Positions 10,586 through 19,324 of a DNA stretch of 64,000 nucleotides are shown here, one piece after another. The stretch covers positions 345,150-409,149 of the forward strand of contig NZ_NKYE01000004.1 of the NCBI RefSeq assembly GCF_002262875.1, read 5' to 3'. The stretch is from Amycolatopsis antarctica. Its GTDB lineage: Bacteria > Actinomycetota > Actinomycetes > Mycobacteriales > Pseudonocardiaceae. The translations under genes and the position numbers were made by a program. Position 1 is the first letter of the stretch; each line of letters begins with the position of its first letter. Below the pieces are notes generated by a model that saw nothing but the letters and a program-made list of their open reading frames with translations, was not told the origin of the DNA and searched no databases.

Positions 10586-10650
10586 TGACGGGCCGAGGTC
10601 GAACTCGGCTTCGAGGCGGGCCGGGTCGTCCGCCGCGGGACCGGCGGACC
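10586..10650 (+). pseudogene. Relic of the 3' end of the first immunity gene
   Basis: Bases 10595-10614 (gaggtcgaactcggcttcga) are identical to 9894-9913 inside the 9527-9946 gene. Read in the same frame, the stretch gives EVELGFEAGRVVRRGTG, against EVELGFDAGWVVHRRAG in the intact gene. The flanking tgacgggc is also shared, with about 17 bases lost between the blocks. Similarity continues past the place where the stop codon should be (gaccgcg in both). There is no start or complete frame, so this is a decayed tail of a second copy. Confidence 0.7.
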
Positions 10651-10689
10651 GCGGCGCCGAGCTGACGCGAGCCGGGCCGGGCCGGGCCG

Positions 10690-13600
10690 CTACTGCCGTT
10701 CCCACAAGCGTGCGTAGTGCCCGCCCGCCGCGACCAGGTCCGCGTGCGTGCCCTGCTCGACGATCCGCCCGTGATCGAGCACCACGATCCGGTCCGCGCG
10801 TGCCGCCGTGGCCAGCCGGTGCGCCACCACGAACGTCGTTCGCTTGCGGGTCAACGCATCCGTGGCGCGCAGCACCGTCGCCTCGGTCGCCGGGTCGAGC
10901 GCGGCGGTCGCCTCGTCCAGCAGCAGCACGTCCGGGCCGGCCAGCTCCGCCCTGGCGAGCGCGACGAGCTGACGCTGCCCCGCCGACAGCGAACGGCCGC
11001 GCTCGCCGACCTCCTGGCGGAACCCCGACGTCAGACCCGCGATGCCGTCCAGCGCACCGACCGCGCGGACGGCGGCCTCGACCTCGGCGTCGCTCGCCGA
11101 GGGCGAGCCGTAGCGGATGTTGTCCGCGACCGTGCCGGTGAACAGGTGCGCCTCCTGTGGCACCACACCCATCCGCCCGCGCAGCGCGGTGAGGTCGTAG
11201 TCCCGGATGTCCACACCATCGATCCGCACCGTCCCGCCCGTGACGTCGTAGAACCGGGCGAGCAGCTTCACCACCGTCGACTTCCCGGCACCCGTGGCGC
11301 CGACCAGCGCGATGGTCGCTCCTGGGGCCACCTCCAGCGACACCCCGCGCAGCGCCGGGCCGTCCGACCCGGTGTACGCGAAGTCGACCCCGTCCAAGGT
11401 CACCGCACCCCGCAGCCGCGCGGGCACCGGCACCGGGTCCGTGGCGGCGGGCACCGAGGTCGGTGTACGGAGCAGGTCGCCGATCCGGCGCAACCCCACC
11501 TTCGCCTGCTGGTAGGCGTCGAACACCGAGGAGAGCTGCTGGATGGGGGAGAAGAACAGGCCGAGGTAGAGCAGGAACGCCAGCAGCACGCCGGGCGAGA
11601 GCGTGCCCTCGGCCACGCGGTACGCCCCCACGGCCAGCACCGTGGCCTCGGCGATACCGGAAAGCATTGTCACGAAAGGAAAATAGGTGGCGATGTAGCG
11701 CTGCGCGCGAAGCCGGGAACGCCGGTAGTCGTCGCTGCGCGAGGCGAAGTTCCGTGCCGAACGCTCCTCCCGGCTGTACGCCTGCGCGACACGCAGCCCG
11801 CTCACGTTCTCCTGCATGTCGGCGTTCACCACACTGACCCGTTCCCTGGCCTCGGTGTACGCCGCCGAGGACAGCCGGCGGAAGATCACCGTCGCGAGGA
11901 GCAGCACCGGCAGTACGGCCAGCGCGTACAGCGCGAGGGAGACGTCGGTGAACAGCAGAGCGCCGCCGATACCGAGCACGGTCATGGCGCTCACCACCGC
12001 CTGCGCCAGCCCGGTCTGCAGGAACGAGGACAGCGCGTCCACATCGGTCGTCATCCGCGTCATGATCTTGCCGGACAGTTCCCGCTCGTAGTAGTCGAGA
12101 CCGAGCCGCTGAAGTTGCGCATAACTGCGCACTCGCAGCAGATACAGCACCGACTCACCGGCCCTGGCCGTGACCAGGGTCTGCACCGCGATCACCGCCC
12201 AGTCCACCGCGATCACCGCCGCCCCGATCCCGGTGGCCAGCAGGATCGCCGACAGCGCCCCCGCGGTGACGCCCTCGTCGATGCCGTACCGGTACAGCGT
12301 GGGCAGTGCGATGGTGGCCAGCGCGTCGGCCGCCACCAGGCCCACCACCAGCGCCAGCAGTGCCCGCACCGGTCGCAGGACGCGGCTCAGCCGGAATTCC
12401 GGGTCCGGGGCGGAGGCGTCGATACCGCGCAGCCCCGGCTCGTCCCGTGCGGGCGGAAGTTTCGCCACCGCGGCGAGCAGCTCCGGGGTCGGCGGCACGT
12501 TGATCGCCGCGCCCGCCCCGCGCGGCGCCCCGGGCGCCCGCGCCGCGGCCGGTGCCGCCGTGCCGGACCAGGCGGGTGATTCCGCCTCCCCATCCGCAGG
12601 CCACAACGCCGGTGTCCGCCCCGAGGCGTCCGGATCCAGAGGCCGATCGGGATGCCGCTGCTCGAGGTCGTCGCCAGGTCCGGAGATGAGCTCCCGGTAG
12701 AGGGCGCAGCGCCGCTGCAGCTCCTCGGTCGTGCCGGTGTCCACCACCCGCCCGCCGTCGAGCACGGCCACCCGGTCGGCCAGCGCCAGCGTGGACCGCC
12801 GGTGCGCGATCAGCAGCGTGGTGCGGGAGGCGGTGACCTTGTGCAGCATGTCGTGGATCGCGGCCTCGGTGACCGTGTCGACGGCGGAGGTGGCGTCGTC
12901 GAGCACCAGCACCCGCGGGTCGGTGATCAGCGCGCGCGCCAGCCCGAGACGCTGTCGCTGCCCGCCGGAGAGGGTGAGCCCGCGTTCGCCGACCGGGGTG
13001 TCGTAGCCCTGGGGCAGATCCAGGATGAACTCGTGCGCCTCGGCGGCCTTCGCGGCGGCGACCACGTCCGCCTCGCTCGCGTCGGGATGGCCGTAGGCGA
13101 TGTTGTCCCGGACGGAGGAGGAGAACAGGAACGCCTCCTCGAACACGATCCCCAGGCTCCGGCGCAGGTCGGCCAGCCGCACGTCCCGTACGTCCACCGT
13201 CGCGTCCGGTGCGCCGATCCGGACCGACCCGGCGTGCGCGTCGTAGAAACGGGGCAGCAGCAAGGAGATCGTCGACTTGCCGGACCCGGCGGTACCCACC
13301 AGTGCGAGCGTCTCGCCGGGCCGGGCGTGCAGGGAGAGCCCGTCCAGCACCGGATCGGAGCGGGTGTAGCCGAACCGGACGTCGGTGAAACGCACCTCCA
13401 GCGGACCGTCCGGCAGCGCTCGCGCCCCCGGCGCGTCGGCCACCTCCGGCTGCGCGTCGACCAGCTCGTAGACCCGTTCGGCACCGGCCCTGGTGAGCTG
13501 GGCCTGCACCACCAGTCCGGACAGCATGCGCGCCGGGCCCGCCAGCGCGGAGACGTAGGTGGCGAAGGCGAGGAAGGTGCCGAGACTGACCTCGCCGCGC

Positions 13601-14454
13601 AGCGCCAGGTAACCGCCGGCGCCGAGGACCGCGACCTGCCCCGCGGCCGGAAGTGCCGAGGTGGTGGCCGCCGGGATCGAGGTGAGCCGGGCCGAGCGCA
13701 GCCGCTCGGCGAACAGCGTCCGCGCCGCCCGTTCGAGCGTGCGCACCTCCCGGTTCTCCTGGCCGAACCCCTTCACCACCCGCACCCCGGTGACGGTCTC
13801 CTCGACCTGCTGCGCGATGTCCGCCGCCCGCTGCTGCGCGGACCAGGTCGCCGGGAAAAGCCGGGTCCGGCTCACCGCCACCACGATCGCGATCGCCGGG
13901 GCGACCACCAGCGCGATCAGCGTGAGCAGCGGGGACATCCACAGCATCGCGCCCAGCGCCAGCACGGCGAAGATCACCGAGCCCGCGGAGAGCGGCACCT
14001 GCATGAGAATGCCGGTGACGAGCTGGAGGTCGGTGATCGCCCGCGACACGATCTGCCCGGTGCGCATCGAGTCCTGCTTGCCGCCGTCCAGCCGGGACAC
14101 CGCGCCGAACACCGTGCGGCGCAGATCGTGCTGCACGTCCAGGGCCAGCTTCCCGCCGACGTACCGGCGCAGGAACGCGGTGCCGAACGCGAGCACCTGC
14201 AGTACCAGCAGCCCGGCGACCAGCACGCCGAGCCGGGACGTCTGCCCGGCGACCGCGTCGTCCACGGCGACCCGGACCAGCAGCGGCCCGCTCGCCTGCA
14301 GGCCGACCCCGAGCATCGCGGCCACCAGCGAGAGCACCACCAGCCGCGGGTGCCGCCAGCAGGCCGTCGCCAGTCGCCGGATCCAGCCGCGGGCCGGTGG
14401 TGCCGCGGTGGCGCCGGCGGATCCGGTGGGGCGTGGCGGGGCCGTGGTGGTCAC
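10690..14454 (-). CDS. Fused two-cassette ABC exporter (TMD-NBD-TMD-NBD)
   Basis: The 1254-residue protein joins two exporter half-molecules on one chain. The first half has membrane helices over about residues 35-320, then Walker A GTAGSGKST, signature LSGGQRQRLGLARAL, Walker B VLVLDDATSAVD and the switch histidine in LLIAHRRST. A Pro/Ala/Gly linker of about 90 residues follows. The second half has its own six helices, Walker A GATGAGKST, signature LSAGQRQLVALARAE, Walker B VLLLDEATAALD and FVVAHRLAT. The first Walker B ends in DD, so its catalytic glutamate is replaced by aspartate, and the second signature is LSAGQ instead of LSGGQ. Together these leave one weakened and one normal ATP site, as in heterodimeric multidrug exporters. 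It lies 103 bp after the ABC-2 permease on the same strand. The substrate is unknown. Confidence 0.93.
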   Translation of the reverse strand: MTTTAPPRPTGSAGATAAPPARGWIRRLATACWRHPRLVVLSLVAAMLGVGLQASGPLLVRVAVDDAVAGQTSRLGVLVAGLLVLQVLAFGTAFLRRYVGGKLALDVQHDLRRTVFGAVSRLDGGKQDSMRTGQIVSRAITDLQLVTGILMQVPLSAGSVIFAVLALGAMLWMSPLLTLIALVVAPAIAIVVAVSRTRLFPATWSAQQRAADIAQQVEETVTGVRVVKGFGQENREVRTLERAARTLFAERLRSARLTSIPAATTSALPAAGQVAVLGAGGYLALRGEVSLGTFLAFATYVSALAGPARMLSGLVVQAQLTRAGAERVYELVDAQPEVADAPGARALPDGPLEVRFTDVRFGYTRSDPVLDGLSLHARPGETLALVGTAGSGKSTISLLLPRFYDAHAGSVRIGAPDATVDVRDVRLADLRRSLGIVFEEAFLFSSSVRDNIAYGHPDASEADVVAAAKAAEAHEFILDLPQGYDTPVGERGLTLSGGQRQRLGLARALITDPRVLVLDDATSAVDTVTEAAIHDMLHKVTASRTTLLIAHRRSTLALADRVAVLDGGRVVDTGTTEELQRRCALYRELISGPGDDLEQRHPDRPLDPDASGRTPALWPADGEAESPAWSGTAAPAAARAPGAPRGAGAAINVPPTPELLAAVAKLPPARDEPGLRGIDASAPDPEFRLSRVLRPVRALLALVVGLVAADALATIALPTLYRYGIDEGVTAGALSAILLATGIGAAVIAVDWAVIAVQTLVTARAGESVLYLLRVRSYAQLQRLGLDYYERELSGKIMTRMTTDVDALSSFLQTGLAQAVVSAMTVLGIGGALLFTDVSLALYALAVLPVLLLATVIFRRLSSAAYTEARERVSVVNADMQENVSGLRVAQAYSREERSARNFASRSDDYRRSRLRAQRYIATYFPFVTMLSGIAEATVLAVGAYRVAEGTLSPGVLLAFLLYLGLFFSPIQQLSSVFDAYQQAKVGLRRIGDLLRTPTSVPAATDPVPVPARLRGAVTLDGVDFAYTGSDGPALRGVSLEVAPGATIALVGATGAGKSTVVKLLARFYDVTGGTVRIDGVDIRDYDLTALRGRMGVVPQEAHLFTGTVADNIRYGSPSASDAEVEAAVRAVGALDGIAGLTSGFRQEVGERGRSLSAGQRQLVALARAELAGPDVLLLDEATAALDPATEATVLRATDALTRKRTTFVVAHRLATAARADRIVVLDHGRIVEQGTHADLVAAGGHYARLWERQ

Positions 14455-14557
14455 CGATCCAGGCTATGCGCGTCCCCCGACACACCGCCGCGCCCGGCGT
14501 ACTGGGACGACGGGCGCGGCGGGGGGTGGCGCGGCTCCGGGGCGGATCCGGCGCGGC

Positions 14558-15442
14558 TCAGGTGATGTCGCGCCGCTGGTTCACGAACCAGCCGGTGCCG
14601 AAGAACGCCAGCGTCCAGCCGCCGAAGATCAGCGCCGAGGCCCACCAGGAGAACGCGCCGGGCGCACCGGCCGCGAACTGCAGGGACCACTGGAGCTGCG
14701 CGTCCAGACCGGGCAGGGTCACCCCGGCCGCACCGAACGCCTCCGCGCCGATCGCGCCGACGATGCCGTTCGCCGCCCCGTTGGGCAGCACGCCGCCCAG
14801 CCAGTCCAGGTCGAGCGAGGCGTATGCCACGATGATCAGGATGTTCTCCACGATCAGCATGTAGATCATCAAGGTGATGACGCTGCCGGTGACGCTGCGC
14901 CACATGGCGCCGACGCCGATGCCGAACAGGGTCGCGAGCGTCGTCGCCAGTACCCCGGCACCGAGCACGCCGATGAACTGCCCGGTGTCCGGCATCCGCG
15001 CGCCGTCCACCGTCAGGACCGTGCCGAGGCTGGCGAACAACACGTTCACCACGCCGTAGAGCACACCCCAGCCGATGTAGGTGACCATTTTCGCGGTCAG
15101 CGCGGCACCGCGGTTCGGTGCGGTGAGGAAGGTGGTGCTGATCGTCTTCTTCCCGTACTCACCCGCCAGCGCGAACACGCCGAAGATCATCGGGAAGATC
15201 GTGCCGATGTTGATGCCGTGTGCCATCGCCAGCAGGCCCACCGGCAGCGCGTCCGGGTCGAGTCCGAGGATGCTGGTGAGTGTGCGGGCGTCGGAGCTGC
15301 CGAGGTAGTCGCCGAACTCGTTGACGACGTTGCCCCAGCCGAACGCGAAGCCGAACGAGAACACCACCGCCGGGATCAGCAGGCCCCACCAGCTCTTGGT
15401 GGTCAGCGTCTTGCGCAGCTCGGCCTTGATCAGGTTCCCCAT
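14558..15442 (-). CDS. ABC-2 type transporter permease
   Basis: The 294-residue membrane protein starts MGNLIKAELRKTLTTKSWWG, a typical ABC-2 permease N-terminus, and has about six hydrophobic segments. Examples are IPAVVFSFGFAFGW near residue 30, a central pair around MIFGVFALAGEYGKKTIS, and VITLMIYMLIVENILIIVAY. The EYGKKTISTTFLTAPNRG block is typical of bacteriocin/antibiotic-type ABC-2 permeases. The ATG at 15442 shares one base with the stop of the ATPase gene upstream (TGATG), so the two are translationally coupled and must work as one exporter. The substrate cannot be read from sequence. Lantibiotic- or drug-type export is the usual guess for this pair. Confidence 0.9.
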   Translation of the reverse strand: MGNLIKAELRKTLTTKSWWGLLIPAVVFSFGFAFGWGNVVNEFGDYLGSSDARTLTSILGLDPDALPVGLLAMAHGINIGTIFPMIFGVFALAGEYGKKTISTTFLTAPNRGAALTAKMVTYIGWGVLYGVVNVLFASLGTVLTVDGARMPDTGQFIGVLGAGVLATTLATLFGIGVGAMWRSVTGSVITLMIYMLIVENILIIVAYASLDLDWLGGVLPNGAANGIVGAIGAEAFGAAGVTLPGLDAQLQWSLQFAAGAPGAFSWWASALIFGGWTLAFFGTGWFVNQRRDIT

Positions 15443-16572
15443 CAGCGCTGACCTCCCCATTCCTGGCCGTGGCCGGGTTGCTGTCCGTATCCCGGCGGCG
15501 GTTGCGCTCCGCCGGGCGGAGGCCCCCAGCCCTGTTGCTGCGGCGGGGGCGCTCCTGGGGCAGCCTGCCCGCCGTACGGCCCGCCCTGGCCCTGCGGCCC
15601 GCCGTACTGGCCACCGCCGTACTGGCCCTGGCCCCGCGCCTGCGGGCCACCGCTGTACTGCCCGCCCGCGTACTGGCCGCTGGTGAGCTGGAAGAACATC
15701 TTCTCCAGGTCCGCGGAGTCCTCGTGCAGCCCGTAGATCGCCACGCCCGCGCGCAGCGCCACGTCGCCGACCTGCTTGGCGTTGGTGCCGGTGACCGCCA
15801 GTTCGCCGTCGGGCGTCGGCTGGACGTCCACGGCTCCGGCCTCGCGCAACGCGGTGACCAGTGCCTGCGGATCGGAGGGGCGCACGATAACCCGTGCCTG
15901 CTGGGACTTGCGGAGCTGGTCGACCCTGCCCTGGTACATCGTCTGCCCCCGGCTGACGATCACCACGTTGTCGATCGTCTGCTCCACCTCGGCCAGCAGG
16001 TGACTGGACACCAGTACCGTCCGGCCCTCCTTGGCGAAGGTGCGCAGGAACGTACGCAGCCAGGCGATGCCCTCCGGGTCGAGACCGTTCGCGGGCTCGT
16101 CGAGTACCAGCACCTGGGGGTCGCCGAGCAGGGCCGTCGCCAGCGCGAGCCGCTGCCGCATGCCCAGGGAGAAACCGCCCGCGTTGCGGTCGGCGGCGGG
16201 TGTCAGCCCGACCAGACTGAGCACCTGGTCGACCCGCTGGTCGGCCACGCCGATCGCGGCCGCGTACACCCGCAGGTGGTTGCGCGCGGTGCGCATCGGG
16301 TGGAAGCCCTCGTTCTCCAGCACCGAGCCGACGACGGTCGCCGGCGAGCCGAGCCGGTTGTGCGGCATGCCGTTGATCGTGGCCGTGCCCGCCGTGGGCG
16401 TCACCAGCCCGAGCAGCATTCGCAACGTCGTGGTCTTGCCCGCCCCGTTCGGTCCGAGGAATCCGGTCACCGATCCGGGTTCCACCGCGAAGCTGAGGTT
16501 CTGGACGGCCGTGACCTGGCCGAACTGTTTCGTCAGATTGTGCACCGCTATGCGGCCGCTACCGTCGTGCAT
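15442..16572 (-). CDS. ABC transporter ATPase with Gln/Gly/Tyr-rich C-terminal tail
   Basis: The 376-residue product begins MHDGSGRIAVHNLTKQFGQV. It carries Walker A GPNGAGKTTT, a signature-type FSLGMRQRLALATAL, Walker B VLVLDEPANGLDPEG and the switch histidine in VLVSSHLLAEVE. These cover about residues 1-225, followed by the usual DrrA-like C-terminal domain to about residue 300. The last 75 or so residues are low-complexity, with repeated QYGG/QYSGG and proline runs (GPPPGGAQPPPGYGQQPG). This tail is absent from ordinary members of the family, which end near residue 300. The ATG at 16572 has GAGGGG upstream. It is the first gene of the pair with the ABC-2 permease. The tail may hold the ATPase at the membrane or form a condensate-like region; that is inference. 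Confidence 0.9.
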   Translation of the reverse strand: MHDGSGRIAVHNLTKQFGQVTAVQNLSFAVEPGSVTGFLGPNGAGKTTTLRMLLGLVTPTAGTATINGMPHNRLGSPATVVGSVLENEGFHPMRTARNHLRVYAAAIGVADQRVDQVLSLVGLTPAADRNAGGFSLGMRQRLALATALLGDPQVLVLDEPANGLDPEGIAWLRTFLRTFAKEGRTVLVSSHLLAEVEQTIDNVVIVSRGQTMYQGRVDQLRKSQQARVIVRPSDPQALVTALREAGAVDVQPTPDGELAVTGTNAKQVGDVALRAGVAIYGLHEDSADLEKMFFQLTSGQYAGGQYSGGPQARGQGQYGGGQYGGPQGQGGPYGGQAAPGAPPPQQQGWGPPPGGAQPPPGYGQQPGHGQEWGGQR

Positions 16573-16976
16573 CGTGTGTCCCCTCGGGCAAGTCGGTCGA
16601 CGCTCATCCTGCCTCATCCGCAAGCGCCCGATCGGGGGAGGCGGTGGACTGCCTGGCGACGTTCGTCACCCTGCGTCGCGGAAAATGTGGTCGCCAAGTC
16701 GGCTATGCGGAGGTTTTCCTTCGGTGAGACCCCGGATGCCGGTCTCAACTTTTTCGACCTCGCCGGACCGTGACGCCACCTGGATGTAGCAATTCGCGCA
16801 AGTTGCAGGCCCCGGGAGGCGCGAACAGAAGTTACGACCTAAACTGGCCAGTGGCGGCCCGCTCCCAGTGACCCCCAGGCTGGTTGAGCGGGCCGCCGCT
16901 TACGTTCCCGGATCCCGTCACCCTTCGCGATCGGTTTGCGCTGTGAGAAAACTCCGGTGACGGCCGCGCACGCCTG
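16573..16976. other. Intergenic region with a strong hairpin
   Basis: No gene is convincing in these 404 bases. A near-perfect stem is formed by GGCGGCCCGCTC (16853-16864) and GAGCGGGCCGCC (16886-16897) with a 21-base loop. The sequence gttacgacctaaact just before it could hold a -10 element. The hairpin has no T tract. It could terminate a short transcript or fold as a small RNA. It does not match the 6C RNA pattern of C-rich loops. Confidence 0.4.
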
Positions 16977-17011
16977 CTCGTACGATGTACGTGTCTCTTA
17001 CGTTGTACGAG
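16977..17011. promoter_or_regulatory. TetR-type operator upstream of the MFS exporter
   Basis: The outer arms CTCGTAC (16977-16983) and GTACGAG (17005-17011) are perfect inverted repeats. Inside, CGTAC-GAT-GTACG (16979-16991) is itself a palindrome, and the right half repeats the pattern in reverse with one change. The element therefore holds two head-to-head copies of CTCGTAC-N3-GTA. It ends 20 bases before the GTG of the exporter and so covers the promoter or the start of the transcript. The TetR gene in the same operon is the obvious binder. Confidence 0.7.
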
Positions 17012-17031
17012 AATCTGAGGGGATTCCGGCC

Positions 17032-18591
17032 GTGCATACTTCCGAACACGACCCTGCCCACCCGACGCCGGGCGTCGCGGCCGAGCAGGGACATCCGCAG
17101 CGGTGGATCATCCTCGCCGTCCTGTGCCTGTCGCTTCTGGTCGTGGTTCTCGACAACACGGTGCTCAACGTCGCGATCCCGTCGATCACCAACTCGCTCG
17201 GTGCGTCGACCGCCGACATCCAGTGGATGATCAACGCCTACTCGCTGGTGCTGGCCGGCCTGCTGCTGACCACCGGTTCGCTCTCCGATCGCTTCGGGCG
17301 CAAGCGATCCCTGCTGATCGGGCTGGTGCTGTTCACCGGCGGCTCCGCCTTCGCCGCCTTCGCCGAGACGTCCCTGCAGCTCATCATCGCCCGCGGTGGA
17401 ATGGGCGTCGGCGCGGCGTTCCTGATGCCGGGCACGCTCGCCGTGCTGATGCAGATCTTCACCCCGCAGGAGCGGCCCAAGGCGATCGCGGCCTGGTCCG
17501 CGGTCGCGATGATGGGGCTTGCGCTGGGCCCGGTGGTCGGCGGCGCGCTGCTGGAGCACTTCTGGTGGGGCTCGGTCTTCCTGATCAACCTGCCGGTGGG
17601 GCTGCTGGCCATCACGGCCATCGCACTGCTGGTGCCGGAGTCGAAGGATCCGACGAGTCGCCGGGCGGACGTCCCCGGCGTTCTGCTGTCCATGGTGATG
17701 GGCATCGGGATCGTCTACGGCATCGTGTCCGTGGCCGAGCACGGCTGGGGATCGACGCAGGTGCTGGTGCCCCTGGCGATCGGGGTCGCGGCACTGACCG
17801 GGTTCATCCTCTGGGAACGCCGCGCCGCCTCGCCGATGCTCGACGTGACGCTGTTCGCCAACAAGCACTTCACCGGGGCCGTCGCGTCCGGTGCGCTGAT
17901 CGCGTTCGCGCTGGCCGGATCGATGTTCCTGTTCACCCAGTACCTGCAGTTCGTCCTCGGCTACGACCCACTGGAGGCCGGGTTCCGGGTGATGCCGCTG
18001 GCCCTGAGCGTGCTGGTGATCAACGCCGTCAGCCCCAAGGTGCTGGCCCTGCTCGGCGCGGCCCGGACGGTGCTGATCGGCCTGTGCGTCGTCGCGGCCG
18101 GTTTCGTCGCGCTGAGCACCGTCAGCGCCGACGGCGGGTACGCGCCGACGCTCGTCGGCATGATCCTGATCGGCATGGGCGTCGGCGTCGCCATGCCTGC
18201 CTCGGCCAACGCGCTGATGAGCGCGATCCCGCCGGAGCGTGCCGGTATCGCCTCGGGCCTGATGTCGACCCTGCAGGAGGCGGGCAACGCGCTCGGTGTC
18301 GCGATCCTCGGCACCGTGATGGCCGCCCGTTTCGCCGCCGACCTGCCGCCGTTCCTGCCGGACGGTTCGGAACGCTCGGTCGGCCTCGCGCTGGGCGCGG
18401 CCGCGCAGGCACCGGACGCGCCGAACGTGATCGTCACCGTGCAGAACGCCTTCGTGTCGGGGATGAGCTTCAGCCTGGTCTGCGGTGCCGTCGCGGCACT
18501 CGGCGCGGGCGTCGTCGCGTGGACGATGTTGCGCCAGCAGCCCACGGCCGGCGTCACCAGCCCGGTCGTGACCGGTGCGGGAGGGCAGTGA
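17032..18591 (+). CDS. MFS drug exporter, DHA2 (14-helix) family
   Basis: The 519-residue membrane protein starts MHTSEHDPAHPTPGVAAEQG. It shows LDNTVLNVAIPSI in helix 1, the DHA2 hallmark, and motif A as GSLSDRFGRKRSLL between helices 2 and 3. The antiporter-type glycine/proline-rich motif C region is GLALGPVVGGALLEHFWWGS. About 14 hydrophobic segments fit the EmrB/QacA type, which expels toxic compounds with the proton gradient. GAGGGG lies nine bases before the GTG start. The gene follows a double palindromic operator and is followed by a TetR gene whose start lies within a few bases of its stop, so it is very probably a drug-inducible exporter. The ligand cannot be told from sequence. Confidence 0.93.
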   Translation: MHTSEHDPAHPTPGVAAEQGHPQRWIILAVLCLSLLVVVLDNTVLNVAIPSITNSLGASTADIQWMINAYSLVLAGLLLTTGSLSDRFGRKRSLLIGLVLFTGGSAFAAFAETSLQLIIARGGMGVGAAFLMPGTLAVLMQIFTPQERPKAIAAWSAVAMMGLALGPVVGGALLEHFWWGSVFLINLPVGLLAITAIALLVPESKDPTSRRADVPGVLLSMVMGIGIVYGIVSVAEHGWGSTQVLVPLAIGVAALTGFILWERRAASPMLDVTLFANKHFTGAVASGALIAFALAGSMFLFTQYLQFVLGYDPLEAGFRVMPLALSVLVINAVSPKVLALLGAARTVLIGLCVVAAGFVALSTVSADGGYAPTLVGMILIGMGVGVAMPASANALMSAIPPERAGIASGLMSTLQEAGNALGVAILGTVMAARFAADLPPFLPDGSERSVGLALGAAAQAPDAPNVIVTVQNAFVSGMSFSLVCGAVAALGAGVVAWTMLRQQPTAGVTSPVVTGAGGQ

Positions 18592-18595
18592 CGGC

Positions 18596-19324
18596 GTGAC
18601 CGAGGACGCCGGTGTCTCGCCGCTGGACAGCGTGTGGCTGTCCGCGGCGGGCGCCGCCGAGTCGCGGCCGGGCAGGCCGTCGGGGCTGAACCGCGGCCAG
18701 ATCGTCCGGACCGCGATCGGGATGCTCGACCGGGACGGCCTCGGCGCGCTGTCCATCCGCAGGCTCGCCGCGGAGCTGTCGGTGGCCCCGATGTCGCTCT
18801 ACTGGCACGTTCCCACCAAGGACGCGCTGCTGGAGTTCGCGCTCGACGAGGTGTTCACCGAGGTCGATCCGGCCGCGGAGGACCTGCCCTGGCAGGACGC
18901 GGTGCGGGCGGTGGCGCGCGGGATCCGGACGGCGATCCACGCGCATCCGTGGGTGCCGGGCCTGCTCGGTTCCCTGATGAACTCCGGCCCGGTGTCGATG
19001 CGGCTCACCGACTCGCTGATCGGTGCGCTGGAACGGTCCGAAATGCCGCGCGCCGAGATCGGCCTCGCGGTGGGGACGATCAACAACTTCGTCTACGCCT
19101 ACGCGGGCAACGAGGTGAAGTGGATGCAGCGGATCTCCGCGCAGGGCGTCCGGCCGGAGGAGATCCACGGCGAGATGATGCGACGGTTCACCGACCGCTA
19201 TGCGGGGGAGCTGCCGCGGATCGTCCACTACGTGACGCGGGTGGAACTAGGCCAGCCCGGCGAGCACTTCGAGTACGGACTCGGGAAGCTGCTCGCCGGG
19301 CTGGCCTCGCCTGTGCGGCCTTAG
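18596..19324 (+). CDS. TetR-family repressor with tetracycline-repressor-type C-terminus
   Basis: The product has about 242 residues. The DNA-binding domain lies at about residues 35-85 ([20 protein letters not shown], then [20 protein letters not shown]). The spacing and the [15 protein letters not shown] motif are those of TetR-class proteins with a TetR_C ligand domain. GGAGGG lies about ten bases before GTG 18596. An alternative GTG at 18575 would overlap the exporter by 17 bases. Being last in the exporter operon, it probably represses its own operon through the palindrome at 16977-17011. Its stop overlaps the alanine dehydrogenase stop tail to tail by three bases. Confidence 0.9.
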   Translation: MTEDAGVSPLDSVWLSAAGAAESRPGRPSGLNRGQIVRTAIGMLDRDGLGALSIRRLAAELSVAPMSLYWHVPTKDALLEFALDEVFTEVDPAAEDLPWQDAVRAVARGIRTAIHAHPWVPGLLGSLMNSGPVSMRLTDSLIGALERSEMPRAEIGLAVGTINNFVYAYAGNEVKWMQRISAQGVRPEEIHGEMMRRFTDRYAGELPRIVHYVTRVELGQPGEHFEYGLGKLLAGLASPVRP

